Shown here: one piece after another, positions 21,191 through 32,365 of the stretch
Layout: each line of letters begins with the position of its first letter
How positions within the stretch are numbered: the first letter of the stretch is position 1
Program-made: the position numbers and the translations under genes
Assembly: GCF_023159225.1 (NCBI RefSeq)
Contig: NC_063170.1
Span: 28,732,301 to 28,796,300, forward strand
Length of the DNA: 64,000 bases
DNA from: Perognathus longimembris pacificus
Taxonomy: Eukaryota; Chordata; Mammalia; Rodentia; Heteromyidae
Reading direction: 5' to 3'
The notes under the pieces: generated by a model
The model's input: the letters and a program-made list of their open reading frames with translations, nothing else
The model's database searches: none
What the model was told of the DNA's origin: nothing

Positions 21191-21284
21191 TGACACCCTT
21201 AAATCCTGACACAGTGAGCTCCTCCTACTTACCCAAATTAATCAGACTGTGACTTCCAGACTGTGATAACCACCCCTTCCCTCA

Positions 21285-21710
21285 AAGTCCCGTTGGGAGT
21301 AGGGAAATTCCAGAAATAGAGCAGTAAACCTTGAGAGGAGCCGGGAAACCTGAAATGTGGTAGGGCCTTAGATCTGATGAGAAAAACTTGGAATATGTTC
21401 TGGTCAGTATTGCCTTGTTTACCAAAATTGTAATCATTGTAATCATCTGTAATCCCTGACAGCTCTGCTTCTCTATACCTGCTTGCTTTCGAGTATCTGC
21501 CACCTGCATGCAGTAGTTGCCTTTAAAAACACAGCCGTACTGAAGCTCAATGCCTTTCCCTACCATCTCAATGGTGGCTGACAGACAGTGTGCAGCTAAA
21601 GACTCGTAGCCTGATTGATTGAGTGTTGGTGACTTTGTTGTTGAGGGTTCAAGTCCCACTTGGGAAGTCAGACTAAAGGTACTCGGTTTCTCACAACTGG
21701 CTAACACCCA
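21285..21710 (+). repeat. LTR of the same family as 6760-6980
   Basis: Shares TTTAAAAACACAGCC, GGTGGCTGACAGACAGTGTG, CAGCTAAAGACTCGTAGCC and GGTTCAAGTCCCAC with the 6.8-kb copy. The left boundary is a guess; the right end is near ACACCCAACA. Confidence 0.5.
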
Positions 21711-22812
21711 ACACTTAAACCAAAAAAGTGGGGACTATTGGCAGGAAGAGTCTGGGCAAGTCTCAAGGGCTTTACATCTTGGTAGGCAAGTTTCACAAAC
21801 AAAGGGAGGAAGGCCTATCAAAGCAAGAATCCAGAAAAAGAACCTGGAACAGGGCAAGTAACACTAGAGTCTTATAAAAAAAAATATAATACACTTTGAT
21901 AGAAAAGGCTATCTCCTACAACATGGGTTCTAAGTCTCAGATACCCTTCTCCTCCTGCCTCTCTCCCCCACCCCCTGAGCCTTAAATCCACATCTGCAGT
22001 GTGTGTTTCCTTTCCCAGCATCCACACATTCTTGTGTCACCTGTATTTGATCAAGTGTCTTTTGTGAGCTGAGCACTAGGCTGATTTTCCCTACAACCCA
22101 GCCCATCCTCCTTCCTTCTCTGTCAAATCCCTGTGTTCACTAAAGCACCCTGAGTGTGCAGCCTGCAGTAGGTACTGGGGTAAGAAAAACAACTCTGACA
22201 GAAAAAGGTATAGCCTGAGTTTCCCCAAGGCTTTTACAGAGAAGACATGCTTTGCCTTTTGCCTTTGCCCCAATGGAACATGAGTCCCGCAGGGAAACTT
22301 CTACTGGTGGTAGAGGAAAATCATTTCACAAGCCAGCCCACCCTCTGGTGGCCAGAGTTGGGGACTGCACTTATTTCTACTGACAAATCTCTTTCTTGGA
22401 ATTGGGCTCAGCAGTGCTTGCCAGCTCTCAGGAGCCCACCACAGCATCCTTCTGCTGTGGCTTTCCCTGGCCACCAGATGCAACCTCTCCCTCAAGATCT
22501 TCACCAAGACCACAACTTAATGGAGCCTTCCTCACTCTGACACTGCTGTTAATGGATGAGTCTCCTCTCTTCCTACAAACAGGAGAGAGCCGATTCCTGG
22601 GCAGATCTTGCCAGCAGGGCTCTTCACATGGTACTGGGACCATTTGTGTATTCGTCACAACTGCACACAAACCAGAGAAAGAAAGCCACTGGGAGGCCCT
22701 GGGGTGCCAAAGCGGTCGCTCAGAGAACTGGGTTGAGGTTGACGTTGAAACGTCAAATACAGGATTGCTGGTTAAATTAGAATTCCAGTAGTTAGACTAT
22801 AAGCAACTAGAT

Positions 22813-22814
<2 letters not shown>
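21711..22814. other. Unassigned
   Basis: No repeat head recognised. A 131-codon open frame at 22396-22791 overlaps others on both strands and has no recognisable domain, so I do not call it a gene. Confidence 0.4.

Positions 22815-22849
<35 letters not shown>
22815..22849. repeat. (AT)n microsatellite
   Basis: About 17 uninterrupted AT dinucleotides. Confidence 0.95.
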
Positions 22850-22877
22850 AAAATATTCCACAGTACACACTTATACT

Positions 22878-23122
22878 ACATTTTTTTCTTTTGTGATGGT
22901 ACCAGGGTTTGAACTCAGGGCCTGGGCACTGTCCCTTGGCCCTTTTCACTCAAGGCTGGCACCCTACCACTTGAGACACAGCTCCGCTTCCAGCTTTTTG
23001 GTGGTTAATTGAGATAAGAGTCTCACAAATTTTCTGGCCAGGCTGGCTTCAAACCTTGATCCTCAGATCTCAGCCTCCTGAATAGCTAGGATTATAGGTG
23101 TGGAACACTGGCTCCCAGCTAA
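22878..23122 (-). repeat. B1-headed composite SINE
   Basis: Reverse copy with the complement of the right monomer, linker (GGTGGTTAATTGAGATAAGAG) and B1 head. Confidence 0.75.
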
Positions 23123-23571
23123 TTTTTTTTCATATTTTTAATCTGAAATTCTAATTTAATAAGCATCCTCTATTTTTTTCATTTGCTAAAACTGCCAATC
23201 CTAGCTTGCTAATGAAGTGAGGGTCATAAGCCCTAGGAGCCCGTCTGGACATGGTGGGGAGCTAGGTAGGGGAAGCCGGGCAAACTTCACAGCTGTAGCC
23301 TCCAGTCACATCATCTGGGGATAGGGAGATAAATCAAGATGATCTTTTCTTACATCCCAAGGCTCTATTCTAATGCCCCTCAAACAGCCTTCCTAACTCT
23401 CCTACCTCCACAGTCCTTCTCCAGTATCTCCAAACTGTCTCTACGAGACATGCCCAGTACAGAACAATCATTCTCTGAAATGATCATCCCAAACACTTTC
23501 TCACAGTAGAAGCTCAGTCTACTCTCCTTCAAAAGCTTGCAGAAAGTACCAATAATGGATGAGAAATAAAT

Positions 23572-23800
23572 GAAGTTGTGTGCTAGTATTGGGACTTGAA
23601 TTCGGATCCTTAGGCCATTGATTAGCTTTTTGCTTAAGACTTTCACACTATCACAGCTCTACTTCTGGCATTTTTCTAATTAACTGAAGATAAGAGCCTC
23701 TCAAGAGTTATCTGCCCAGGCTGGCTTCAAACTTCAACCCTTATATTTCAGCTTCCTGAGTAGCTAGGATCGCAGGCATAAGTCACTGGTGTCTGACAAC
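23572..23800 (-). repeat. B1-headed composite SINE
   Basis: Reverse copy, diverged; TTTCTAATTAACTGAAGATA linker and complement of B1 (GAGTAGCTAGGATCGCAGGC). Confidence 0.7.
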
Positions 23801-23830
23801 TAAATGTATCTAAAGAGGAATATATTGTAC

Positions 23831-24135
23831 CAGCCATGGTGGTACACACTCATGATCTCAGCATTTGGGAAGGAGAAACAGGAGAACAGAGTGCAAGACT
23901 AGCTTGCGCAAGCTGGGAATATGGCTTAGTGGTAGAGTGCTTGCCTAGCATGCACAAAGCCCTGGGTTTGATTCCTCAGCACCACATAAACAGAAAAGGC
24001 CAGAAGTGGCACTGTGGCTCAAGAGGTAGAGTGCCAGCCTTGAGCAAAAAAGAAGCCAGGGACAGTGCCTGAGTCCAAGCCCCAGGACTGGCACAAAAAA
24101 AAAAAAAAAGACTAGCTTGTGCTATAGAACAGGAC
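23831..24135 (+). repeat. B1 element split by a SINE
   Basis: B1 head (CCATGGTGGTACACACTCATG) up to 23909, resuming at 24108 with ACTAGCTTGTGCTATAGAAC. The split is explained by the IDL-Geo insertion and its TSD. Confidence 0.75.
23910..24107 (+). mobile_element. IDL-Geo SINE nested in B1
   Basis: Forward copy with A-tail; the 15-bp TSD AAGACTAGCTTGCGC is at 23895-23909 and, with one mismatch, at 24108-24122. Confidence 0.9.
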
Positions 24136-24157
24136 CTTTTCACACATATAAAAAGGG

Positions 24158-24245
24158 AGTTGGGGTAAGGATACAGCCTGGAGGTGGAGCAATTGATAAA
24201 CATGCTCAAGACCCTGACTCCAATTCCCAGCACCACATAAATAAA
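24158..24245 (+). repeat. ID-like monomer
   Basis: GTTGGGGTAAGGATACAGCC through CCAATTCCCAGCACCAC; a diverged single ID-type monomer after the B1. Confidence 0.6.
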
Positions 24246-25340
24246 CAAAGGGAAATTGTGTCATCCTGAAGAACCTACCTTTCACCGTGGACAGCCTGCC
24301 TGTATTGAGGAGTTCCACAGCCTCTTGAGGACCATTTCTTCAGCCATAGATAGGGAACAATAACAAGCCTGCTTTACAAAGGCCCTATAAATCAGTATAT
24401 ACCTATTAGCTCTTGCCTTTATTATTATTGCTAACACAATGCTTACTGAAATGGATAGCACTACTAATTTTCATCCTGTTCTCTGGTTTTGGTGTTAAAC
24501 ATAGAACTCAGGTCCTCAAGCATGCCAAGAAAGCACTATGCCAGGAAATTACATCCCAGTCCTCCTTCCCACAGTTGAGGACTCTTGTAACCACCATAAG
24601 GCACTTGAGGAGACTTTCCTCATCCTGATTAAGGAGCAACTGTGAAGGACTGTGGTTTTGCTTTCCCCCAGTGGTTTCTCCACAGTTTCCCCACCACCAT
24701 TGCCACGCATCTATATCCCAAGCAATATCAGAATCCATTTATAATCATTTGTGGTAATTACACTAGACAAGAGTTTGATGGCTATTAGGTCTCTTTATTT
24801 GGCAGGGAAACATTTGGAGCACAAAGTCGTGTGAGACAATCAGCGCCAGAAGCATCCTTGTATTTGGAACCAATTTGGACTGTCATTTTTTATATCACAA
24901 ATTATTCATCTTCTATTCCAAGTCCTTGGTTTCTGTGTTCTCCTGCTCCAGTGTCCAGGAGGTGGCTAGGGCAGCAAGGACAGAAGCCTGTCCTGGGAAT
25001 GGACAGCCAGCCTTCAGCATCTGATTCCCAGGCACTCAGCTTTGCCCAGCAGCTGCACCTCCCCTCAGAGATGACACTGTCACACACAGGCTATCTGAAA
25101 ACCTAGCTTCAGTGTCCCCTTCTTCCGTCTCTGGAGGGAAAGAACAAATGCAACTGTCACCTGGCCAGCACACACTGCCAATCGGCTGATTTGGGTTGAC
25201 AGTCATACTGACCCTTGTGTGTTTCATATCATCTCCCCTGAGTATTATAGTCATGAAAATTATAGTAAATAGGGGGTCCTCAGGCTGTGCCTATGTCATG
25301 CCAAAATGCAAAATAGCTGGATCAAAAAGCTTTAAAAGGG
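24246..25340. other. Unassigned
   Basis: No repeat head or domain-bearing frame recognised. Confidence 0.4.
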
Positions 25341-25568
25341 GGCTGGGAATGTGGCTTAGTGGTAGAATTCTTGCGTAGCATGCATGAAGCCCTGGGTTTG
25401 ATTCCTCAGCATCACATAAACAGAAAATGCCAGAAGTAGTGCTGTGGCTCAAGTGGTAGAGTGCTAGCCTTGAGCAAAACAAAGAAGCCAAGGACAGCAC
25501 TCAGGCCCGGAGTCCCCAAGCCTCAGGAATGGCAAATAAATAAATAAATACATACATACATACATATA
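25341..25568 (+). mobile_element. IDL-Geo SINE with (AAAT)n(CATA)n tail
   Basis: Forward dimer from GGGGCTGGGAATGTGGC, followed by an AAATAAAT and CATACATA microsatellite tail into which the LTR at 25569 integrated. No clear TSD for the SINE itself. Confidence 0.8.
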
Positions 25569-26074
25569 TGTCAGGGACCGAGACCCTGACTTGAGCCTCT
25601 GGCTAGAAGCCACCATAGAAAACATGCTAAGAAACCAACCATTGAGTCAGCACCACCTTGGTTGCACTAGATGGCCCAGTTCATAGAGCAATAATAATAG
25701 ATAATTCTTGAGAATAAACCTACCAGAACGTCCTACAGTCAAGTCTCTTAGCAACCCAGGTTGGACCCAGAGTATAGGAACATTTTGTGGTCAGGTCACT
25801 TAGCAACTCTCCCCTATAGCATGACCAGTAACCTTTTCACCCTGCCAACGTCCTGCTACCCCAAGCCAACTTCTTACAGGTGCTGAAGAACTGCCCCCTC
25901 CTGCTTCAAGATTGCCCCCCTCCTGCTTTAAGAGTATATAAGTGTGTGAAAAATCAAAATAAATTGGCAGCTTGAACAGACTCCCATTTGTCTTGCTGTC
26001 CTCTTTGTGTCTCCCTTTCCCTTCATTCTCTCTCGTAGGTGGTCTCCCCTGTTGATGTCCTGCGGGTCGGGACA
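25569..26074 (+). mobile_element. Solo LTR, class II-like
   Basis: Begins TGTCAGGGACCGAG, ends CGGGTCGGGACA, 506 bp. A perfect 6-bp TSD CATATA lies at 25563-25568 and 26075-26080. TATA box GAGTATATAAGTG and AATAAA (TCAAAATAAATTGG) are in the expected order. Six-base duplications are typical of class II (beta-like) ERVs, hence the class call. Confidence 0.88.
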
Positions 26075-26132
26075 CATATATACATACATACATAAATACA
26101 TAAATAAATAAAGTTAAAAATAAAAAGAAAAG

Positions 26133-26345
26133 CAGAGTGCCAGTGCTCACATCTGTAATCCTAGCTACTCAAGGGGCTGAGATCTGAGGCCAACTCAGGC
26201 AGAAATATCTGAGAGATTCTTACCTCCAATTAACCAGCAGAAGAGCCACAACTGGAGGCATGGCTCAAGTAGTAGAGTGCCAGCCATGAAAGAAAGCCAA
26301 ATGGGAGCACAAAGCCCTTATTTCCAGCTTTTAGTATGAGAACAA
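26133..26345 (+). repeat. B1-headed composite SINE
   Basis: B1 head (GTGCCAGTGCTCACATCTG), CTCCAATTAACCAGCAG linker and right monomer. Its A-rich 3' flank became the target of the L1 at 26380. Confidence 0.75.
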
Positions 26346-26363
26346 AAATAAATCAATGAATTA

Positions 26364-26379
26364 AAAATAAAAGTTAAAA
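26364..26379 (+). repeat. L1 target-site duplication, 5' copy
   Basis: AAAATAAAAGTTAAAA, repeated exactly at 32600-32615 beyond the L1 tail. Confidence 0.93.
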
Positions 26380-27325
26380 CAGGGCCAGGCTGGGAAAGGG
26401 GAACCCGGCGATTGGCAGACAGGCTGCCAGGAGCGCAGAATTCATATAGCGGGAGACCCCACGGACACAAGGCAGGGTGCAGACCAAGACACACACCGGC
26501 AGCGACGAGAAGGTCGGGTCCACACCGGGTTCGGACAAGGGAACCCAGCGCGGCAGAAAGAGGGAACGGGGGAAGCCACCACGACACTTTGCCAACCCCT
26601 GAAGGGCCAACGGCTGCGCGGGACACACACACAAAGCAGCAAAAGTGAGTCCCCCATAATCCCTTCCCCCAACGGGAGACCCAAGCCCGAAAAGAAGCTA
26701 GATCTCCCTCCCTCCCCCTCCCCACTCCCGAGGGAACAAAGAACCCCCAAATCAGGTGGGAAGCTCCCATCAGGCGCTGGGAAGCCAGTTTAGCAGGGGA
26801 AGGGCGGAACAGCCCCAAGCCCCCAAAGGTTCCTGAACTGGCAGAACCGGCCCCGTCCCCTTCCCAACAGGGGCCGGGAGACGGCCGGCAGGGCAAGCCC
26901 CACCCGAGGCACCTGGACCTTGCGGACTCTTACAACTAAAATCACAGGCGCTGGTGGGCAATACCAGCCCAGCAGGGTCACCTGAGCCTGATCACGTCCC
27001 CCCTCCTCGTAGCGGAGGCGAGGTCTGAGGGTGCCAAGCCACACCCGGACAGTCGATCCCACTGGGCCCCACACATACTGCCTCCCGCAACGGGCTCGCA
27101 GGAGGGCGCAAGCACAACCCAACAACCCAGGGCTCGCTCTGGGAGGCATATCCCGCTAAAGTGCCTGTTGTAGGGGACTCACAGTGCACAGGAGGGCAGG
27201 GCCCCCGGCGAAAGCGCCCGCTCTGGTAGGCATGCCCTGCACTGGTGGGCGGGGCCACAGCCACAGAACCTGCTGCCGTAGACACGCCTACACAGAAGGG
27301 AGGGAAGACCTACACAGACCTCCAG
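26380..27325 (+). promoter_or_regulatory. L1 5'UTR (internal promoter region)
   Basis: GC- and CpG-rich 946 bp between the TSD and the ORF1 start, in sharp contrast to the AT-rich surroundings. L1 5'UTRs carry the internal RNA polymerase II promoter. An imperfect tandem duplication of about 88 bp is visible at 27099-27270 (CGCTCTGGGAGGCAT and CGCTCTGGTAGGCAT lie 87 bp apart). Long minus-strand frames here are by-products of GC content. Confidence 0.8.
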
Positions 27326-28531
27326 ATGCGCAAATCAAAAAGAAACATAACTCAGTTCATCAAAGGACAAGCCAACTCGCCAGCTCCAAAAAGCAGCACG
27401 ACTGAAGAGGAGATGGAGAATAAAAAAGCAAATGAGGCCATGTTAACAGGAATGATCAAAAGCGTCAGAAATGTAATCAGAAAACAATTCCAGGAGTTTA
27501 GAGCGGGAATCTGGAAGGACACCCAGGAAGCCAAGAAAGAAATGGAAGCAAAAATGGATACAATGCAAGCCTCGTTTAAAGAAATGGAAGCAAAAATGGA
27601 TACAATGCAAGCCGCCTTTAAAGAAAATCTCCACATCCTGAGAATTGAAATGCATGAAAAAATAGATTTAAAATACAACTCTTTAAAGGAAGAAATTTCC
27701 ACGATCAGAGCTGATATGACAACCATGAATAGCTCTCTGACATCCATAAACTCCGCAATTGAAACCATAACACAAAGAATGGACCATATAGAATCCAGAA
27801 TCTCTCGCCTGGACGATGAAGCAGCTGACAACAACCAGAAAATGACCACACTCCAAGAAAAGGTGAAGCTTCAGGGAAGATTAATCCAGGAACTAATGGA
27901 CAAAGACAAGAGATATAATCTTCACATAATTGGAATAGAAGAAGGAGCCGAATATCAGAACAGAGGGCTTAATCATGTTCTCAATAAAGTTATTGCAGAA
28001 AACTTCCCCAATCTCACAGGGGACCCCATCCAGGTAACCGAAGCCTATAGGACACCTGGCAGGCCAGACCCCTGGAAAACCACCCCAAGGCACATAATAT
28101 TCAAGACTACAGACCTCAAGATTAAAGAGCAAATTCTGAATTCAGCCAAAGCGAAGAAGGAAACTTTTTTCAATGGGAAAAGGATTCGAATAACATCCGA
28201 CCTATCTCGAAGTGAGTGGAAGAACACCATCCAAGTACTTCAGAATAACAATTTACAACCTCGGATCAAATATCCAGCGAAATTGGAGTTCACATTCGAA
28301 GGGAGAACCAGATCTTTCCACACCAAAGAGGAGCTAAAGGAGTATGTGAATAAAAAACCAGCCCTACAGCGAATATTAAGAGGGGAAGCCCACCCAACAG
28401 AGATCGTAAAAGACACACAGACAGAATCAGAAAGAAACTTCAATAGCCAAAGTCCAGCAGAAAGACAGCTCACTAAAGACAAGAAGAAAAAAAAAAAAAA
28501 AAAAAACAGGAAAAAACAGCCCAACAAGAAA
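27326..28531 (+). CDS. L1 ORF1 protein (no stop codon, runs into ORF2)
   Basis: RNA-binding chaperone of the L1 ribonucleoprotein particle. The start chosen is the ATG at 27326 ([11 protein letters not shown]); upstream codons in the same frame read 5'UTR. Domains: basic N-terminus; a coiled coil at about residues 35-190 with a duplicated 14-residue segment ([14 protein letters not shown], 27542-27583 and 27584-27625); an RRM-like domain from about residue 192 ([11 protein letters not shown]); and a C-terminal domain with [24 protein letters not shown] and [17 protein letters not shown]1 normally ends shortly before ORF2. Here no stop occurs: the frame passes a 20-A run (28487-28506) and reaches the ORF2 ATG in the same frame. 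The natural end of ORF1 is therefore unknown; about 385-400 residues is my estimate. Confidence 0.9.
27542..27625 (+). repeat. 42-bp tandem duplication in the ORF1 coiled coil
   Basis: Two adjacent 42-bp units, ATG to ATG (27542, 27584), encode 14 residues each (two heptads). They differ at a few bases (S to A at one residue). Length variation by 42-bp units in the ORF1 coiled coil is known from mouse L1. Confidence 0.92.
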
Positions 28532-31500
28532 ATGGAAGGAGAAAAAACACCCTTATCCTTGATCTCTTTAAATATAAATGGCTTAAACTCCCCGATTAAG
28601 AGGAGCAGACTGGCAGAATGGATCCGCAAACAAAAAGTTGACATCTGCTGTCTACAAGAGACCCACCTTACAGCAAGGGACAAAAACAGGCTTCGAATGA
28701 AAGGATGGAGCAAGATCTACCAAGCAAATGCACCCACCAAAACGGCAGGTGTAGCCATTCTGATCTCAGACAAGCTGGACTTCTCTTTAAAGTCCACTCA
28801 AAAAGACAAAGAAGGACACTACATATTAATACAAGGAAAAATCCAGAATCAAGACATCACGGTGATAAATGTATACTCACCGAACAAAAGAGGCCCGACA
28901 TATGTCAAGCAAATTCTCACAGAATTACAGAGCAAGATAGACGCAAACACAATCATAGTGGGTGACTTTAATACTCCTCTCTCTCCAAGAGACGGATCCA
29001 ACACCCAGAGGATTAGTAAGGGAGCTGAGGACCTAAATAACACCATTTCCCAAATGGATCTAACAGACCTATATAGAACCTTTCACCCTACAGAGACCCA
29101 ATACACCTTCTTTTCAGCAGTCCATGGATCATATTCCAAAATAGACCACGTCATAGCCCACACAAAGAACCTCAGCAAATACAAAAGTATTGACATCATC
29201 CCATGTATTATATCTGATCACAGTGGATTAAAGGTAACCCTCAACAACAAAGGATACCACAGAGCCTATACACACTCTTGGAGGCTAAACCCCACGCTGC
29301 TATCCAACACTTGGGCCACAGACCAAATTAAAGATGAAATCAACGAATTCATAAGCCACAATGACAAAGAAAACACATCACAAAGAAACCTATGGGACAC
29401 AGCTAAGGCAGTACTGAGGGGCAAGATCATTGCACTCAGCACCCACATTAAAAGAATGGAAGCAGAGCAGATGAATAACCTCACGATGAAACTAAAACAA
29501 CTGGAGAAACAAGAAATGACAGAATCTAAAACGACTAGGAGGGGAGAGATCACAAAGATTAAAGAAGAGATAAATCTGATTGAAAATAGAAAGACCATTC
29601 AACAAATAAATAAGACTAAAAGCTGGTTCTTTGAGAAAATAAACAAAATTGACAGACCCCTTGCAAGACTCACAAAAAAAAGAAGAGAAGAGACTCATAT
29701 TCGTAAAATCAGGGAGTCCACAGGAAAAATTACAACAAGTACACACGATATTCAAACAATCATAAGGAGCTATTTCCAAAACCTCTACTCAGCAAAAAAC
29801 AATAATTTTACAGAAATAGATCAATTCTTAGAGAAGTACAAACTGCCCAAACTGAACCAAGAAGAAATAAATCAACTAAATAAACCAATAACTTACGGTG
29901 AGATACAGGAGGTAATCAAGAACCTCCCTACTAAGAAAAGCCCAGGCCCAGATGGATTCACCAACGAATTCTACAAAACCTTTAGTGAGGAGCTAATTCC
30001 AATACTCCTCAAACTCTTCCGCGAAATAGAAACGGAGGGAGAAATCCCAAACTCATTCTACGAAGCTAATAGCATACTCATTCCCAAACCAGGCAAAGAT
30101 CCAACAAAAAAAGAGAACTACAGACCAATATCACTAATGAACACAGATGCAAAGCTCCTCAATAAAATATTAGCTAACAGGATCCAGAAACTGATCAAGA
30201 ATATCATACATCATGACCAAGTAGGCTTCATCCCTCAGTCACAAGGATGGTTCAACATCCGTAAATCAATCAACGTAATTCACCACATAAACAGAACTAA
30301 AATCAAGAATCACATTGTTATCTCAGTCGATGCCCAAAAAGCCTTTGACAAAATACAACATCCATACCTATTAAAAGCTTTGGAGAGAACAGGAATAGAT
30401 GGAACATTCCTCAAAACAATAAAAGCCATATACAACAGACCAACTGCTAATATCATATTAAATGGAGAGAAACTTAAATCATTCCCCCTAAACTCAGGAA
30501 CAAGACAAGGATGCCCACTCTCCCCACTTCTTTTCAACATAGTGCTGGAATCCCTAGCCATAGCAATAAGGCAAGAGGAGGACATCAAAGGGATCCACAT
30601 CGGCAAGGAAGAAATCAAGTTATCCCTATTCGCAGACGACATGATCTTATATCTGAAGGACCCAAAAAACTCAGTCCCCAAACTCCTACACCTAATAAAC
30701 CACTTTGGCAAAGTAGCAAGATAGAAAATCAATCCACAAAAGTCAGCAGCTTTTCTGTACACCAGCAATAGACAAACAGAAATGGAAATTATGGAAACAA
30801 TTCCATTTACAGTAGTCAAAAAAAAGAATAAAGTACCTAGGGATCAACTTAACCAAGGACGTGAGGGACCTATTCAATGAAAACTACAAAAATCTAATAA
30901 GGGAAATCAAAGAAGACACAAGGAGATGGAAAGACCTCCCATGCTCATGGGTAGGCAGAATCAATATAGTGAAAATGGCCATATTGCCCAAATTGTTATA
31001 CAAATTCAATGCAATACCTATCAAAATCCCACCCACATTCTTCACTGAAATAGAGAAACCAATCCATAAATTCATATGGAACAGCAAAAAACCTAGAATA
31101 GCCAAAGCAATTCTAGGCAAAAAAAAAAAAATAGTGCAGGAGGTATCACCATACCAGACTTCAAGCTCTACTACAAGGCCATCATAACAAAAACAGCATG
31201 GTATTGGTATAAAAACAGATCGGAAGACCAGTGGATTAGAATTGAAGACCCAGAAATAAAACTGCACTCTTACAGCCAACTGATATTCGACAAAGGAGCT
31301 AAAGACATACAATGGAATAAACATAGCCTCTTCAACTACTGGTGCTGGGAGAACTGGGCAGCCATATGCAGAAAACTCAAAGTAGACCTAAGCCTATCAC
31401 CATGCACCAAGATCAACTCAAAATGGATCAAGGACCTCAATATCAGACCTGAATCCTTGAATCTACTGAAGGACAGAGTAGGAAAGACACTAGAACTTAT

Positions 31501-32365
31501 AGGCACAGGAAGGAACTTCCTGAATATAGTCCCAGGGGCACAACAAATAGGGGAAAGACTCAACAAATGGGACTACTACAAATTAAAAAGTTTCTGCACA
31601 GCTAAGGTCATAGCCACCAAAATAGAAAGACAGCCAACGATATGGGAAAGGATATTTACCAGCACAGCAACAGACAAAGGCCTGATATCTGTCATCTACA
31701 GAGAACTCAAAAAACTAAGCCCCTCCAAGCCCAATAAACCTATTAGGAAATGGGCAAAAGAGCTAAAGAGAGACTTCACAAGAGAAGATACAAAAATGGC
31801 AAAGAAATGCATGAGGAAATGCTCAACATCCCTGCTAGTAAAGGAAATGCAAATAAAAACAACCCTGAGATACCACCTCACCCCAGTTAGAATGGCCTAT
31901 ACTCTGAACTCAGGAAACAACAAATGCTGGAGGGGATGCAGGGAAAGAGGAACCCTTCTCCATTGTTGGTGGGAGTGCAAATTAGTACAACCACTTTGGA
32001 GAACAGTATGGAGGTTTCTCAAAAAGCTCAATATAGACCTACCCTATGACCCAGCCATACCACTCCTAGGCATCTATCCTAAACAGCAAAACCCAAGATA
32101 TCAAAAGGACATTTGTACTTCCATGTTTATCGCGGCACAATTCACAATAGCCAAAATTTGGAAACAACCCAGATGCCCCTCCACAGACCAATGGATCCAA
32201 AAAATATGGTACTTATACACAATGGAATACTACATAGCGATTAGGAATGGTGAAATATTGTTATTCGCAGGGAAATGGTCAGAACTCGAACAAATAATGT
32301 TGAGTGAGACAAGCCTAGAACACAGAAAACAAAGGGGCATGATCTCCCTGATATATGACTGTTAA
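28532..32365 (+). pseudogene. L1 ORF2 (endonuclease, reverse transcriptase, Cys-rich), disrupted
   Basis: ORF2p nicks target DNA and reverse-transcribes RNA there. Endonuclease blocks are intact: [19 protein letters not shown] (28971-28985) and SDHSG (from 29213). The RT holds [11 protein letters not shown] and the catalytic FADD (30629-30640). The C-terminal Cys-rich motif C-x3-C-x7-H-x4-C starts at 31925. The frame reads from ATG 28532 to a TAG at 30722-30724, where related L1s have a tyrosine codon. Two frameshifts follow, in A-runs at 30818-30825 (one extra A) and 31119-31131; after the second the original frame returns and runs to 32365. So this copy is one nonsense and two homopolymer indels from an uninterrupted frame, and it is not functional as sequenced. 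Confidence 0.93.

Noticed and set aside
22396..22791. 131-codon open frame as a novel gene
   Set aside because: Overlapping frames of similar length on both strands, no domain, no splice or promoter context that I can support.
26380..27325. CpG-rich block as a host promoter island with divergent frames
   Set aside because: It lies exactly between the L1 TSD and ORF1, so it is the L1 5'UTR. Long minus-strand frames there follow from high GC.
27245..27325. Upstream extension of ORF1 to a GTG at 27245
   Set aside because: The ATG at 27326 gives a typical L1 ORF1 N-terminus; the upstream codons are 5'UTR sequence read through by chance.
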